Shown here: one piece after another, positions 16,852 through 25,574 of the stretch
Layout of the letters: each line of letters starts with the position of its first letter
Position numbering within the stretch: position 1 is the first letter of the stretch
Source: Rhizobium sp.
GTDB taxonomy: Bacteria > Pseudomonadota > Alphaproteobacteria > Rhizobiales > Rhizobiaceae
Length of the DNA: 64,000 bases
Direction: 5' to 3'
Assembly: GCA_019739215.1 (NCBI GenBank)
Contig: JAHHDR010000044.1
Location: forward strand, 84,035 to 148,034
Notes under the pieces: generated by a model
Told to the model about the DNA's origin: nothing
Databases searched by the model: none
Seen by the model: the letters and a program-made list of their open reading frames with translations, nothing else
Program-made: the position numbers and the translations under genes

Positions 16852-17138
16852 TTAACCACGGCGGCTCAACTCCCGCTGTATGGTAATCTCCTCACGAAAG
16901 CGCCCGAGAACCTCCGTCATCGTCTCCATCGTCTCGGTATGCCTCTCGATCACGGCTCTCGCGGCATGCAGCGTGGCGGGATCGACGATGACGGCCGCCA
17001 CCTGCGCGGAGGTACGACTGGATGATGGAGTGGTTCGCTCGGACTGCCAGAGGCTCAGGTAGCGGATCCCGAAGATCAGTGCAGCGTTGCGCCGAAGACG
17101 ACGATCGCCAGCGGCGGCCGGTCAGTCAGGTTTTCCAT
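16852..17138 (-). pseudogene. small single-span membrane protein, one frameshift
   Basis: ATG 17138 encodes MENLTDRPPLAIVVFGATL and runs to a stop. Adding one G at CTGCACTG near 17081 continues as ALIFGIRYLSLWQSERT, VAAVIVDPATLHAARAV, then TEVLGRFREEITIQREL and TAA 16852. The restored protein (~95 aa) has one N-terminal membrane helix and a helical cytoplasmic tail. No family name. The gain in coherence suggests a one-base error or recent frameshift. Confidence 0.5.
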
Positions 17139-17152
17139 ACCTCGTTTCCCTT

Positions 17153-17353
17153 ATGGTTGGGCAGTTCAAAGAGAGCGGCAGTGTTGCCCATATCCATGTC
17201 TATGTGCCTGACGTCCGGCACAGCTTTGAGCTGGCCCGCAAAGCTGGCGGCAAGGCGGTTCAAGAACCGTTGCAAAAAGACGACCCCGACCTGCGCGGCG
17301 GGATTGTTGATGCGTCGGGTACCACGTGGTGGCTCTCTACGCGGCAGGAATAA
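17153..17353 (+). pseudogene. VOC/glyoxalase-like fragment
   Basis: The frame reads AHIHVYVPDVRHSFELARKA, GGKAVQEPLQKDDPDLRGGI and TTWWLSTRQE, matching the C-terminal half of VOC-superfamily (PhnB/glyoxalase-like) proteins. The N-terminal beta-alpha-beta half is absent, so it is a truncated remnant. Confidence 0.6.
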
Positions 17354-17499
17354 CCGCCGCTTTCCACTCGACGTAGGTCAAGCCAAGTGCAACTACCGAA
17401 AAGATTGGGTAAAGAACGTAGCGAAACCACGAATTTCGAACCAAGTTGAGAAGGGATGCAAATATCATATCCATTCCCCAGCATTTAGCCCTTGAATCC

Positions 17500-17800
17500 C
17501 GCATCACCATCGCGTTCGGACGCTTCAGCATTTGAGAAGCTGCAAGTTCGACAAGCTCAAGATCGACCGCAGCTTCGTCGCCTCGCTCCAGGACAATCAC
17601 GAAAGCGCCTCATCGTCGATGCGCTCCTCGGCCTGTCGCGCAGCTTCGGCATCCGCTGCACGGCCGAGGGCATTGAAGGGCAAGCCGAGCTCAATTTCTC
17701 CACGGCTGGGGCTGCACCGAAGGCCAGGGCTATCTCTTCGGCAAGCCGACGGAAGAAGCGCAGCTCGATGGCCTCAGGGCGCAGCAGGCGGCAGCTTAGA
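17500..17800 (+). pseudogene. EAL-domain (c-di-GMP phosphodiesterase) remnant
   Basis: Pieces in three frames line up with the C-terminal third of an EAL domain: FDKLKIDRSFV, IVDALLGLSRSFGIRCTAEG (the TAEGIE motif), and GCTEGQGYLFGKP (the QGYLFG motif). At least two frameshifts separate them and the first half including the EAL motif is missing. It is non-functional. Confidence 0.65.
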
Positions 17801-17804
17801 ACCT

Positions 17805-18944
17805 TCAGATTCCGCGCCCGTCAAGCATGACTTCGTCGGGCCTGCGCACAACCGATAGGCTCTTGGCGAGTGCCGCGAGCAGATCGGTCTGTGAGACGAT
17901 CCCAGCCACGGCCTGATTTTCCCCGACGACTACCACCGCGTGGTTCCGGCCATCGGTCAGGCAGGGCAGAAGGCTCACTGCAGGGGCGTCCGGCGAAGCT
18001 GTTGCTGCCCGCGATATCGGCATGGGTGCGTCGTCCGGCAACCCGGCCAGTTCTCGCAATCCGACAGTTCCCACAAGCCGCTTCTCGTCGTCCACGACGG
18101 GAAGCGTACGGATATCGTGTTCTAGCAGCAGGCGGCGGGCCGTGGCGGGTCCGTCGCCGTCGGAAACGCTCACCACGTCACGCGACATGATATCCGCGCA
18201 GACGAGTTCGGCATGCGCGCGGTTGAGCGCCTTGGCCTCGACCGTCCTTAGAATGCGGTCGAGATCCTCGCGGTCGATGTCGAGCGTCTCGTTGAACTCC
18301 GAGAGCGCCGCGTCGATGTCCTGCCTGTTGAAGCCGACCCGCATCGCCGGCGGCGCGTCCGATGTCTTGTGGGCATTGGCGATCGGCGCGGACATGTGGG
18401 GATATTGTCGCTTGGCCAACCGATGAAAGACAAGACCCAGCAGGACCAGGATGACGGAGTTGATCGCCACCGGCACGAAAGGGAACCAGAAGCCCGCCGA
18501 GACAACCGCCGGTCCGCCTATCACCGCTGTGAGCGCCGCGGCACCGCCTGGCGGGTGCAACGAGCGGGTGAGGGACATGGCCAGAATGGCAAGCCCGACC
18601 GCTAGGCCCACGGCAATCATCGGATTGGCGACAAAGTGGCCGACGGAGACGCCTACTAGGGCCGATATCGTATTGCCGCCGACGATCGGCCAGGGCTGCG
18701 CCAGGGGGCTCGCGGGCACAGCGAACAGCAGCACGGCGGAAGCTCCGATCGGCGCGACGATCAGCGGAAAATGCTCAGGCGTCCCGAATACATAGCCGCA
18801 TGTCAGCGCCGTCACGCATATGCCAAGCAGGGCGCCTGCGCAGCCGATGAGGCGCTCCTGGAGGGTGGCGCCGGCGAGAATGGGATTGAAAAGCTTAAAT
18901 TTGGGCATGTTGCTTATAAGTTGTTCAATTGTCCGATGCTCCAT
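17805..18944 (-). CDS. HPP family membrane protein with C-terminal CBS pair
   Basis: The N-terminal part (residues ~15-170) is an HPP domain of four or more membrane helices with the signature SLHPPGGAAALTAVIGG. After a linker, two CBS motifs follow (ADIMSRDVVSVSDGD...LPVVDDEKRLVGTVGL and a second ending in HAVVVVGENQAVAGIVSQTD). HPP proteins have been linked to nitrite transport in chloroplasts and cyanobacteria, but most bacterial members are uncharacterised; CBS pairs usually sense adenosyl ligands. Starts at 18944, 18995 and 18908 (MPKFKLF) are possible and none has a strong ribosome site. Confidence 0.85.
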   Translation of the reverse strand: MEHRTIEQLISNMPKFKLFNPILAGATLQERLIGCAGALLGICVTALTCGYVFGTPEHFPLIVAPIGASAVLLFAVPASPLAQPWPIVGGNTISALVGVSVGHFVANPMIAVGLAVGLAILAMSLTRSLHPPGGAAALTAVIGGPAVVSAGFWFPFVPVAINSVILVLLGLVFHRLAKRQYPHMSAPIANAHKTSDAPPAMRVGFNRQDIDAALSEFNETLDIDREDLDRILRTVEAKALNRAHAELVCADIMSRDVVSVSDGDGPATARRLLLEHDIRTLPVVDDEKRLVGTVGLRELAGLPDDAPMPISRAATASPDAPAVSLLPCLTDGRNHAVVVVGENQAVAGIVSQTDLLAALAKSLSVVRRPDEVMLDGRGI

Positions 18945-19140
18945 GTCTTCGGCAGAGGGGATGGCGATGGAATAATCATACTGGCATAATTGCACAAGAT
19001 TTGCGCGTTCCGTGCGTCGCGTCCGACATCATCAGCCGCATCGATGATCAGATGGCGTCTGGCACCGAACTTGCTTCGATCCTGCTGTCTGGATGGTGCG
19101 CTTGCTCCGCCGGACGAATATCAGAGGCCGGGGAGTGAAG

Positions 19141-19461
19141 ATGAACGGCAGTATCGTGCCCATGGCGTTGTTGGTTGCAGCCATCGCGTTGAGCTGGCCG
19201 AAATTCATTGCCATGTTCAGGTTCGAGACCAATCCGGCGACAATGGAAACGACGACTATTTCGGTGGCGACCGCAGTGTTCCTCGGAACGACCGGGCTTG
19301 CATTCCAGCAGTACGGCGCTGCTGCCGGCGGAATCATGTGCGCTCTTGGCCTTGGCGCAGGGCAATCGCTTCGCAAGACTACCCGTGTGGCGCGGCTGGA
19401 AACCATGCTCTCCATCGCTTGCCTCGCGATCTTTCTCACGGCAATCGCAGCGGTTCTCTAA
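19141..19461 (+). CDS. small three-helix membrane protein
   Basis: ATG 19141 (GGGGAG upstream) gives 106 residues with three hydrophobic segments (MALLVAAIALSWPKFIAMF, ISVATAVFLGTTGLAF/AAGGIMCALGLG, LSIACLAIFLTAIAAVL). No charged transport motif is visible. Family not recognised. Confidence 0.55.
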   Translation: MNGSIVPMALLVAAIALSWPKFIAMFRFETNPATMETTTISVATAVFLGTTGLAFQQYGAAAGGIMCALGLGAGQSLRKTTRVARLETMLSIACLAIFLTAIAAVL

Positions 19462-19666
19462 TCACTGGCTGTAGCAACATTGAACGTCACGCCGTCGTCG
19501 GATTATGTCGGCGGCGTTTCGACCGCTACGCGCCCTCCATTCTGTCTTTCAGGAAGCTGCCAGAAGTTCCCAAAACAAGTGCAGCGGTTTCATCTTCGCC
19601 ATCTCTTCTCACGTTTACGCTTCCAAGGCAGAATAGAGGCTGTTCACAGCAACCCAGGAGGCGAAG

Positions 19667-20245
19667 GTGTTTCTACGAACCATAGAGCCGGCAGAGGCCG
19701 AGGGCGAAGTGGCGTCGATCTATGCTGATGAGATGGCGTCGATGGGACGCGTGATGCAGGCCACACAATGTTGGTCAGCGAGGCCGGACATCCTTGCGGC
19801 GGTCGAGCACTTGTTGCACCAGATCAGAGATGGCTTTTCCCTTGGCCTCCTCAACTTCAGGCTCATAACGCTGGTGGCGGCCAAGCACGTGCCGTCCAGC
19901 TATTGCTCTCACGTCTACTTCAAGGCGCTGTCCGGCATGATCGGGAGGGAACAGACGCTGGCCGTGTATCGTGACTACCGCAAAGCCGGACTGACAGATC
20001 AGCAGATTGCCATGCTGGCTTACGCCGAGCAGATCACGATCAATGCCAGTCGCATAAGCCAGGCCGATATTGACCATCTCCGGGCCTTGGAGTTCACCGA
20101 CCTCAATATCGCAGATATCGCTCTTGCCGCCTCATTTCGCAATTTCCTCAGTCGATATTTCGATGCCGTTGGGGCGGAGGCGGAACCGGACTTTCTGGAT
20201 GGCGATCTGAGTGTTCGGGCTGAATTGTCGGTGGCTAGCCGCTGA
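19667..20245 (+). CDS. carboxymuconolactone decarboxylase/AhpD-like protein
   Basis: GTG 19667 follows GGAGGCG. The 192-residue helical protein resembles peroxidase-related CMD-domain proteins: RPDILAAVEHLLHQI near residue 40, LITLVAAKHVPSSYCSHVYF near 67 (family S-x-YC-x-x-H region, with one Cys rather than the CxxC of true AhpD) and LAYAEQITINASRI near 119. The single cysteine makes classical AhpD peroxidase activity doubtful. Function is unassigned. Confidence 0.65.
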   Translation: MFLRTIEPAEAEGEVASIYADEMASMGRVMQATQCWSARPDILAAVEHLLHQIRDGFSLGLLNFRLITLVAAKHVPSSYCSHVYFKALSGMIGREQTLAVYRDYRKAGLTDQQIAMLAYAEQITINASRISQADIDHLRALEFTDLNIADIALAASFRNFLSRYFDAVGAEAEPDFLDGDLSVRAELSVASR

Positions 20246-20405
20246 CTCACGAGGTCCGCAACGCGCCCTCATTTCGGACATAGAATTCCACGCAAGCGGC
20301 TGCTCAAAAGCGGGCAGTTTAGTGAGCTGGATGAGGCGGCAAGTTTGCACCAACCCCGGTCAAGGTGTTGAGAAATTGCGCATTACGAATGTTTCATAGT
20401 TGTCG

Positions 20406-20840
20406 TCACTTCCCTCGATATCGTGGGTGTGCCCGATTGAAAAAATGGTTCGCCTGAAGCTCGTAACGCGCGGCAAGGACGGCGCGACGCGAGCCTTTGC
20501 AAAAGCGGCCGGCATCCCGCGCCATGATCGCCGACAGATATGTTGCGGCTGCGATATTGGCGGGATCGGTCTCGGATCTGAGGTCTATCAGACCGACGGG
20601 CTTGAACGGCCGTCCATTCCTCGACTGCGAGATCGCGAAGAGCATGGGTCGGCCGTCGAGATAACCCACTTCGTAGCGTTTGCGATGACCGACAATGTTT
20701 TCCACGATCTCGACCGATGTGCCTGTGGCGCCGTCGCGGCAGATGAATGATACCGGGCGGAAAACATCGTCCCGGGGCTGAGCAAGCGTCGGTTGGGACA
20801 TCAGCAAGACAATGCAGCTGTAGATGAACGATCGCATCAT
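20406..20840 (-). CDS. secreted protein at the end of the T2SS operon
   Basis: The 144-residue protein has a signal peptide (MMRSFIYSCIVLLMSQPTLA, cleavage before QPRDD) and a mature domain with two cysteines (FICRDG, RFCKGS). Its start overlaps the gspK stop by 4 bp, so it is translationally coupled to the type II secretion operon. No family is recognised. It may be a periplasmic accessory or a pilotin-like factor (inference from position only). Confidence 0.7.
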   Translation of the reverse strand: MMRSFIYSCIVLLMSQPTLAQPRDDVFRPVSFICRDGATGTSVEIVENIVGHRKRYEVGYLDGRPMLFAISQSRNGRPFKPVGLIDLRSETDPANIAAATYLSAIMARDAGRFCKGSRRAVLAARYELQANHFFNRAHPRYRGK

Positions 20841-21730
20841 CGGTCTCCTGACCAGTGCAACACATGAAACGGGATGCCGGCGCTGGTGCCGGCTGCGAGG
20901 ACGGCCTCGGCGCGCCGCGGTTCGGATGTCCCGCTGACAAGGATCTGGAGGCCTATGCGGTATGTAACGGGCGGCGCGGTATCGATCAGAGAGGCCTGGA
21001 CGAGAAGGAGATCGTCGAGCTTCTCCGAACTGGACGGGCCGGGCCTCGTGCGCACCGCCAGAACGCCATCCACCGTCGCGGGATCGACCTTTGGCAACGC
21101 TCCGATCAGGGTTGCAGGCGCCGCGTAGGCGTTAAGACGACCGCGCGGATTGTGGACTGTCACGTAGGGATGCAACGCCTGAAGGTCCGCGTCCGACACG
21201 CCCATGACCCAGCGAAGATCATCAACGCTGCGGAACGCGCCGTTGCGCGGGAGAGAATCGAGCTTCGCGTCGATATAGGCGGAGGCCTCGGCGCCATTCT
21301 CACTCTCCTTGTCGTCCGGGTCTCGCCAATCGATTACGCGCACGGCAAAGGCCTGCGGCGACGATGTCGTCAGACCGGCGGCTGTGTAGGCGGCGGCGAG
21401 CAAATCCTTGCCCGATGCGTTCAGATCGACCTTCGCGGCATCTGTCGTTGCGGTGAGCATGACCGTGCCTTCATCGAAACGGAATTGTTGACCGGCGAGG
21501 CGCTCCGGTGCCAGGCCCAGTTGGAAAAGCTCGTAGGCGGCCATCGAAAGGCCCGATTGAAGGAGAGCCTCCCGGCGCGTTTCCAGGCCGGACAACAGCG
21601 CTGCATCGACGGAGTCGCGCGACATGCCCAACATAACGACAACCATGGCCGAAAGCAGTGCCAGCACGCTGAGCACGGCGATCAGGACGAAGCCGTCTCT
21701 CTCGCCGCCAAGGGTCCGAAGACGTGTCAT
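20837..21730 (-). CDS. gspK: type II secretion minor pseudopilin GspK
   Basis: The 297-residue protein starts with a prepilin-like end (GFVLIAVLSVLALLSAMVVV, cleavage G-F) and has the GspK-type large globular domain (DLNASGKDLLAAAY, VIDWRDPDD, RSVDDLRWVMGV), including an N-A-Y-A-A-P motif near residue 200. GspK caps the pseudopilus tip with GspI and GspJ. It overlaps gspJ and the downstream gene by 4 bp each. Confidence 0.92.
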   Translation of the reverse strand: MTRLRTLGGERDGFVLIAVLSVLALLSAMVVVMLGMSRDSVDAALLSGLETRREALLQSGLSMAAYELFQLGLAPERLAGQQFRFDEGTVMLTATTDAAKVDLNASGKDLLAAAYTAAGLTTSSPQAFAVRVIDWRDPDDKESENGAEASAYIDAKLDSLPRNGAFRSVDDLRWVMGVSDADLQALHPYVTVHNPRGRLNAYAAPATLIGALPKVDPATVDGVLAVRTRPGPSSSEKLDDLLLVQASLIDTAPPVTYRIGLQILVSGTSEPRRAEAVLAAGTSAGIPFHVLHWSGDR

Positions 21731-22461
21731 CCGCCATCTCCGTTTGGCGATGAAGAATCGACTTGGTCCTGGTTCTCAGCGGGCCGGAGGCTGCATCGAC
21801 CCCCATCCGGGAAGCCGCATCCCGGCTCTGCATCCACGGCTAGTTTCACGCGCACGGAGGATGCCCGCCCATCAGCGCCGGACAGGGTGACCCGTATGCC
21901 GACCGGAAACTGGGTGGCATCCGGCCAGGTTTGCAGCATCGCTTCCTGTCCGTCGGGCAGGCGGGCGAAATAGGCGAAGGTGACTTTGAGCCGGTTGTCG
22001 GACATGCTCTCCGGCTGACCGATGGCGATGTCGTCGAATGACGTAGCGGCCGGTCCGACCACGGCGACCCGGCGAACTACGGTGGTGGCGCTGTCGATGA
22101 ACACCGCTCTCACCTCGCTGCCGTTGTTCGTGGTTTGAAATTCAGCGGCAAAAGTCAGGCTTCGGGGATTGCCGCTGAAAATGAACGTTGCATTCCTACC
22201 GGCCCATCTTATCGGTACGGCCCGTTCGATCTCGCGCGTCAGTGCTGCGTGCAGGCGGGTGTGATCCTCTATCTGCGCGGTCTGTCGTTCGACGTGGCCG
22301 GAGATGCGCAGGGTCAACGAGGTGATCGAAAACAGCGCCGCCAGCAGAAGGGCGCTGATGGTCATTGTCGCGAGGACCTCGACCAGCAGAAAGCCGGCGC
22401 GCCTGTCGCCGCGGTCGATCTCGCTCGATCTGGTCCGGTCTCGACGCATCGCGCTATCCAC
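21727..22461 (-). CDS. gspJ: type II secretion minor pseudopilin GspJ
   Basis: A type IV prepilin signal (RRAGFLLVEVLATMTISALL) lies near residue 22, with Glu5 of the mature helix present. The globular domain contains TREIERAVPIRWAGR and a disulfide-capable C-terminus (EPGCGFPDGGRCSL). GspJ is a minor pseudopilin of the tip complex. It overlaps gspI by 8 bp. Confidence 0.88.
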   Translation of the reverse strand: MDSAMRRDRTRSSEIDRGDRRAGFLLVEVLATMTISALLLAALFSITSLTLRISGHVERQTAQIEDHTRLHAALTREIERAVPIRWAGRNATFIFSGNPRSLTFAAEFQTTNNGSEVRAVFIDSATTVVRRVAVVGPAATSFDDIAIGQPESMSDNRLKVTFAYFARLPDGQEAMLQTWPDATQFPVGIRVTLSGADGRASSVRVKLAVDAEPGCGFPDGGRCSLRPAENQDQVDSSSPNGDGG

Positions 22462-22873
22462 CGACCAGTCTGATGGTTTCGATCCTGAGTTCGGATCTCG
22501 AAGGCACTGAGACCGTGATCACCATCCGCACGGGCAACCATGCCGGAGGTTTTCCGTCAATGACGTTCCGCGCAGCGATCGGCAGCTCCACCGGTTCGAA
22601 ACGGATTTTCCAATCGTACCCGTCCATGCTGCCGCCCTGGGATTGAAGCGCCGTGCGCCCGCTACCCAACGGTGCGCTGATCAGCGTGCGCGCCACCAGT
22701 TCGGCGCCGAGTCGCGTCTCCGCTCTCGTTGTCGACGATAGCGAAGCCGCCAGGCCGCGATGCACCGCGAGTGTCAGCGTTGCCAGCACCACGAAGGCCA
22801 CGAGCACTTCGATCATTGTGAAGCCGCCACTGCCGCCGAGTCTTGGACTGCGGACCCGAATGCCTGATGTCAT
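22454..22873 (-). CDS. gspI: type II secretion minor pseudopilin GspI
   Basis: The 139-residue protein has the prepilin cleavage and helix GGFTMIEVLVAFVVLATLTL near residue 16, with Glu5 in place, and a short globular domain typical of GspI. Its start overlaps gspH by 4 bp. GspI initiates the pseudopilus tip. Confidence 0.9.
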   Translation of the reverse strand: MTSGIRVRSPRLGGSGGFTMIEVLVAFVVLATLTLAVHRGLAASLSSTTRAETRLGAELVARTLISAPLGSGRTALQSQGGSMDGYDWKIRFEPVELPIAARNVIDGKPPAWLPVRMVITVSVPSRSELRIETIRLVGG

Positions 22874-23346
22874 GGCTTGGCCTCGGATATGCGGATCGCC
22901 GCCGTCAGCCTGTTGACATCGACGGCGATGGACGATTGGCGGGCAGCAAGCACGATGCGCGCCCCCGACGAACTGCCGTCGGGCTGGAACACCACGCCCG
23001 GTGCGCTCTCGGGGAGAAGCTTGAGACTGATGCCATTGGGCATGACGATCGTCTCGTCGAGAAGACCAGAGCGGATCGCGCCGCCGCCCGCATCGACAAG
23101 GACGGCGCTGCGGCGCTGGAGATGGAGCGCCAAGTTGCGGTCCCGGCGAAGGAGGCCGGCGATCTCGCTCGCGCGGGCTCGCAATGCACCAGCGCCGATA
23201 CCGGGGCGAAAATATGGAACGGCGAGCGTCGCCAGCATGCCGGCGATTGTCAGCGCGAGCACGACCTCCATCAGCGTGAAACCGCCTCGGCGGTCACGCC
23301 CGAGATATCCTTGGGTTGGCCTATTCGCTGCCGATGTCGGCATCAT
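22870..23346 (-). CDS. gspH: type II secretion pseudopilin GspH
   Basis: ATG 23346 (MMPTSAANRPTQGYLG) precedes a prepilin motif RRGGFTLMEVVLALTIAGML. The 158-residue product has the GspH beta-domain (IAGLLRRDRNLALHLQRRSA, VVFQPDGSSSGARIVL). The start overlaps the gspG stop by 26 bp. A longer frame upstream to 23556 lies over gspG and is rejected. Confidence 0.88.
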   Translation of the reverse strand: MMPTSAANRPTQGYLGRDRRGGFTLMEVVLALTIAGMLATLAVPYFRPGIGAGALRARASEIAGLLRRDRNLALHLQRRSAVLVDAGGGAIRSGLLDETIVMPNGISLKLLPESAPGVVFQPDGSSSGARIVLAARQSSIAVDVNRLTAAIRISEAKP

Positions 23347-23794
23347 TGCCGGAACCTCCCGCCGTGCCGTCGGCACCGAATGACGAGATTCGATACGGGC
23401 CCTTGGTGCCCGGAACGGCGTATTGATACGGATTGCCCCAGGGGTCCGCCGGCACGGCTGCCTGTTGAAGGTATGGGCCATTCCAGCCAACCGCCGACCC
23501 CGGCTTCTCGACCAGTGCCTTGAGTCCCTCGGTCTTGGACGGGTAGCGCCCGACATCGAGGAAGAAGAGGTCCAGCGACGATTTGAACGATGTCACCTGT
23601 AGTGAGGCTGCGCGGGTACGCGAGCTTGTGAGATAGTTCAGGACTCGCGGGCCGACCAAGCCCATGACGAGACCGAGGATTACCAGGACCACGAGAAGTT
23701 CGACGAGTGTGAAGCCGCCGCTCTTGTCACGAGTCAAATGCTCGAGGTCGGTTCGCTTCGCGGCGTTCGATGTGTTCTTCATGGCATTGTCCAT
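23321..23794 (-). CDS. gspG: type II secretion major pseudopilin GspG
   Basis: The 157-residue protein has SGGFTLVELLVVLVILGLVM near residue 25 and the GspG signature YPSKTEGLKALVEKP...GWNGPYLQ...PADPWGNPYQYAVPG, which includes the calcium-binding loop region. GspG polymerises into the pseudopilus. 8 bp after it gspF ends the intergenic gap, so both are in one operon. Confidence 0.95.
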   Translation of the reverse strand: MDNAMKNTSNAAKRTDLEHLTRDKSGGFTLVELLVVLVILGLVMGLVGPRVLNYLTSSRTRAASLQVTSFKSSLDLFFLDVGRYPSKTEGLKALVEKPGSAVGWNGPYLQQAAVPADPWGNPYQYAVPGTKGPYRISSFGADGTAGGSGNDADIGSE

Positions 23795-23802
23795 CGATAG
23801 GG

Positions 23803-25011
23803 TCAGACCAGCAGATCGTTGATGCTCATGAGCGCGCTCATGATCGAAAGAATGAGCCAGCCGATGAGCAGGCTGACGCCCATCATCAGGACCGGGCCGA
23901 GGACGGCGGTCAGCCTGCTCAGCTGGCTGTCGAGCTTGGCTTCGTAGAATGTCGCGACCCGGCCGGCACTGGCGCCGAGGTCGCCGGCTTCCTCGCCGAC
24001 GCGCAGCATCTGCACCACATGGCTCGGCAGCAGCGTTTCTTTCGCCAAAGCCTGCGACAGACGCTTGCCGCTTCTGACCTCGGTGATGACGGCATCGAGC
24101 TTGCCCGCCGTCTTCCGCAGCGGGCTGATGCCGCGGATCAGCCGCAGCGTCGTCGAGATATCGACGCCGTTCTGCAGCAGGATCTCGAGCGTTCTGCAGA
24201 AGGTGAGCGTAAGGTGATAGGTCACGGCCTGGCGGGTGAACGGCAGGCGCGACAGGAGCTCGAGCCAGACGGCGGTCCCCTTGCTGAACTGCTTGACCAG
24301 CAGGAAGGCCATCAGCAGGACGAGGACCAAACCGACCGCGACATCGACATTCGCGCGGAGTGTTTCCGATAGCCGGAAGACGAAGAGCGCGGAGGGACTG
24401 ATCCGATCGCGGAAGCCCGCGATGGCACCTTCGAATTGCGGGATGATGTAAAGCAGCACGAAGACCAGCACGCCGATCGCGGCGACAGCCAGGAAGCCGG
24501 GATAGGCCATTGCCGCGATGAGGCGCTTGCGCAGCCGTTCCGCCCGCTGGCGCTCCTGGGCAATGCTGGTCAGGGCGGGTTCGAGACGACCCGACACTTC
24601 GGCCACCTCGACCATCTTCACGTAGATCGGCGGAAAGAGTTTCGGATGCTGGACGAGCACTTTCGACAGGCTCTTGCCGCCCGCCAGCCCGCCATGCAGC
24701 TGCCGGATCAGCTTGACCAGCCAGCGCCGGGTCTCCATTTGCGTCAGGATCCCGAGCGCTTCGTTGAGCGTGACGCCACCTTTCAGCAACATCGCGAGAT
24801 CGAGCGTGAAGCCGGTTATGTCCTGCGGGCTCGGCTCCGGTGTCAGACGTTCGCGCCAGTTTCGCGCGGCCCCGTTGGTCGCTCGCATCGACAGCGGGGT
24901 AATGCCGGCCCGGTCGAGCTGCGCCAGCACATCGGCCGGCGTCACGGCTTCGATCGTGCCCTCGAGAACCTTGCCACTGGCGTTGAGCGCCTTGTATTCG
25001 AAGACGGTCAT
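23803..25011 (-). CDS. gspF: type II secretion inner membrane platform protein GspF
   Basis: ATG 25011 (MTVFEYKALNASGKVLEGTI) overlaps the prepilin peptidase stop as ATGA. The 402-residue protein has the two duplicated T2SSF domains (LAMLLKGGVTLNEAL near 70; CRTLEILLQNGVDISTTL near 270) and three membrane helices (FLAVAAIGVLVFVLLYI, VGLVLVLLMAFLLV, VLMMGVSLLIGWLILSI). GspF is the polytopic platform that contacts GspE and GspL. Confidence 0.94.
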   Translation of the reverse strand: MTVFEYKALNASGKVLEGTIEAVTPADVLAQLDRAGITPLSMRATNGAARNWRERLTPEPSPQDITGFTLDLAMLLKGGVTLNEALGILTQMETRRWLVKLIRQLHGGLAGGKSLSKVLVQHPKLFPPIYVKMVEVAEVSGRLEPALTSIAQERQRAERLRKRLIAAMAYPGFLAVAAIGVLVFVLLYIIPQFEGAIAGFRDRISPSALFVFRLSETLRANVDVAVGLVLVLLMAFLLVKQFSKGTAVWLELLSRLPFTRQAVTYHLTLTFCRTLEILLQNGVDISTTLRLIRGISPLRKTAGKLDAVITEVRSGKRLSQALAKETLLPSHVVQMLRVGEEAGDLGASAGRVATFYEAKLDSQLSRLTAVLGPVLMMGVSLLIGWLILSIMSALMSINDLLV

Positions 25012-25574
25012 GCGGCGCCCCATAACTGCATGAGCCATATCACCCAGCACGCAGGCGCCAGCAACGCGCCGAACGGCAGGCGATCCATCTTGAGTTCGGG
25101 CTTGACGAGGGCAACTCCAAGCGCGACGACGAGCCCTAGAGCGCTTGCCGCAAAGACCGACCAAGCAAAACCCTCCATGCCGACGAGAACGCCGCATGCA
25201 GCCGCAAGCTTGACGTCGCCGAAGCCCATCCCGTCAAAACCCTTGATCCGGAAAAACGCCTCGCGGACGGCGAGGAAGGACAGGCCGCAAAGTGCGGCGT
25301 CGAGGACGAGAACCAGGAGCTCGGACTGCCATGCGTCCTGGACGCCCAGGAGACGCTCGACCGCGCCAGCGACGGCGAGCGTGACCACCGCACCGTCGGG
25401 GACGGTGAAATCCACGATGTCCTGCGCAACGATCCGGATGACTTGCGCCATAACGAGGACGATCGCGAGCAAGAGCCATGACCCTGTCAGGGCGCCGTTG
25501 AACAAGGCGATCGCGGCCACGAGACAGGCCGCGAGGATCGCGAGCATTTCGATGGCTTTGAGCGACCTCACCAT
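25008..25574 (-). CDS. A24 prepilin peptidase, short form
   Basis: The 188-residue membrane protein has the A24 aspartate motifs: DIVDFTVPD (first Asp region, near residue 53) and GMGFGDVKLAAA (FGxGD, near 115). It would cleave the G-F bond of GspG, H, I, J and K. It lacks the N-terminal zinc and N-methyltransferase half of PilD/GspO, so N-methylation may be absent or supplied elsewhere. It overlaps gspD by 7 bp and gspF by 4 bp. Confidence 0.88.
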   Translation of the reverse strand: MVRSLKAIEMLAILAACLVAAIALFNGALTGSWLLLAIVLVMAQVIRIVAQDIVDFTVPDGAVVTLAVAGAVERLLGVQDAWQSELLVLVLDAALCGLSFLAVREAFFRIKGFDGMGFGDVKLAAACGVLVGMEGFAWSVFAASALGLVVALGVALVKPELKMDRLPFGALLAPACWVIWLMQLWGAA

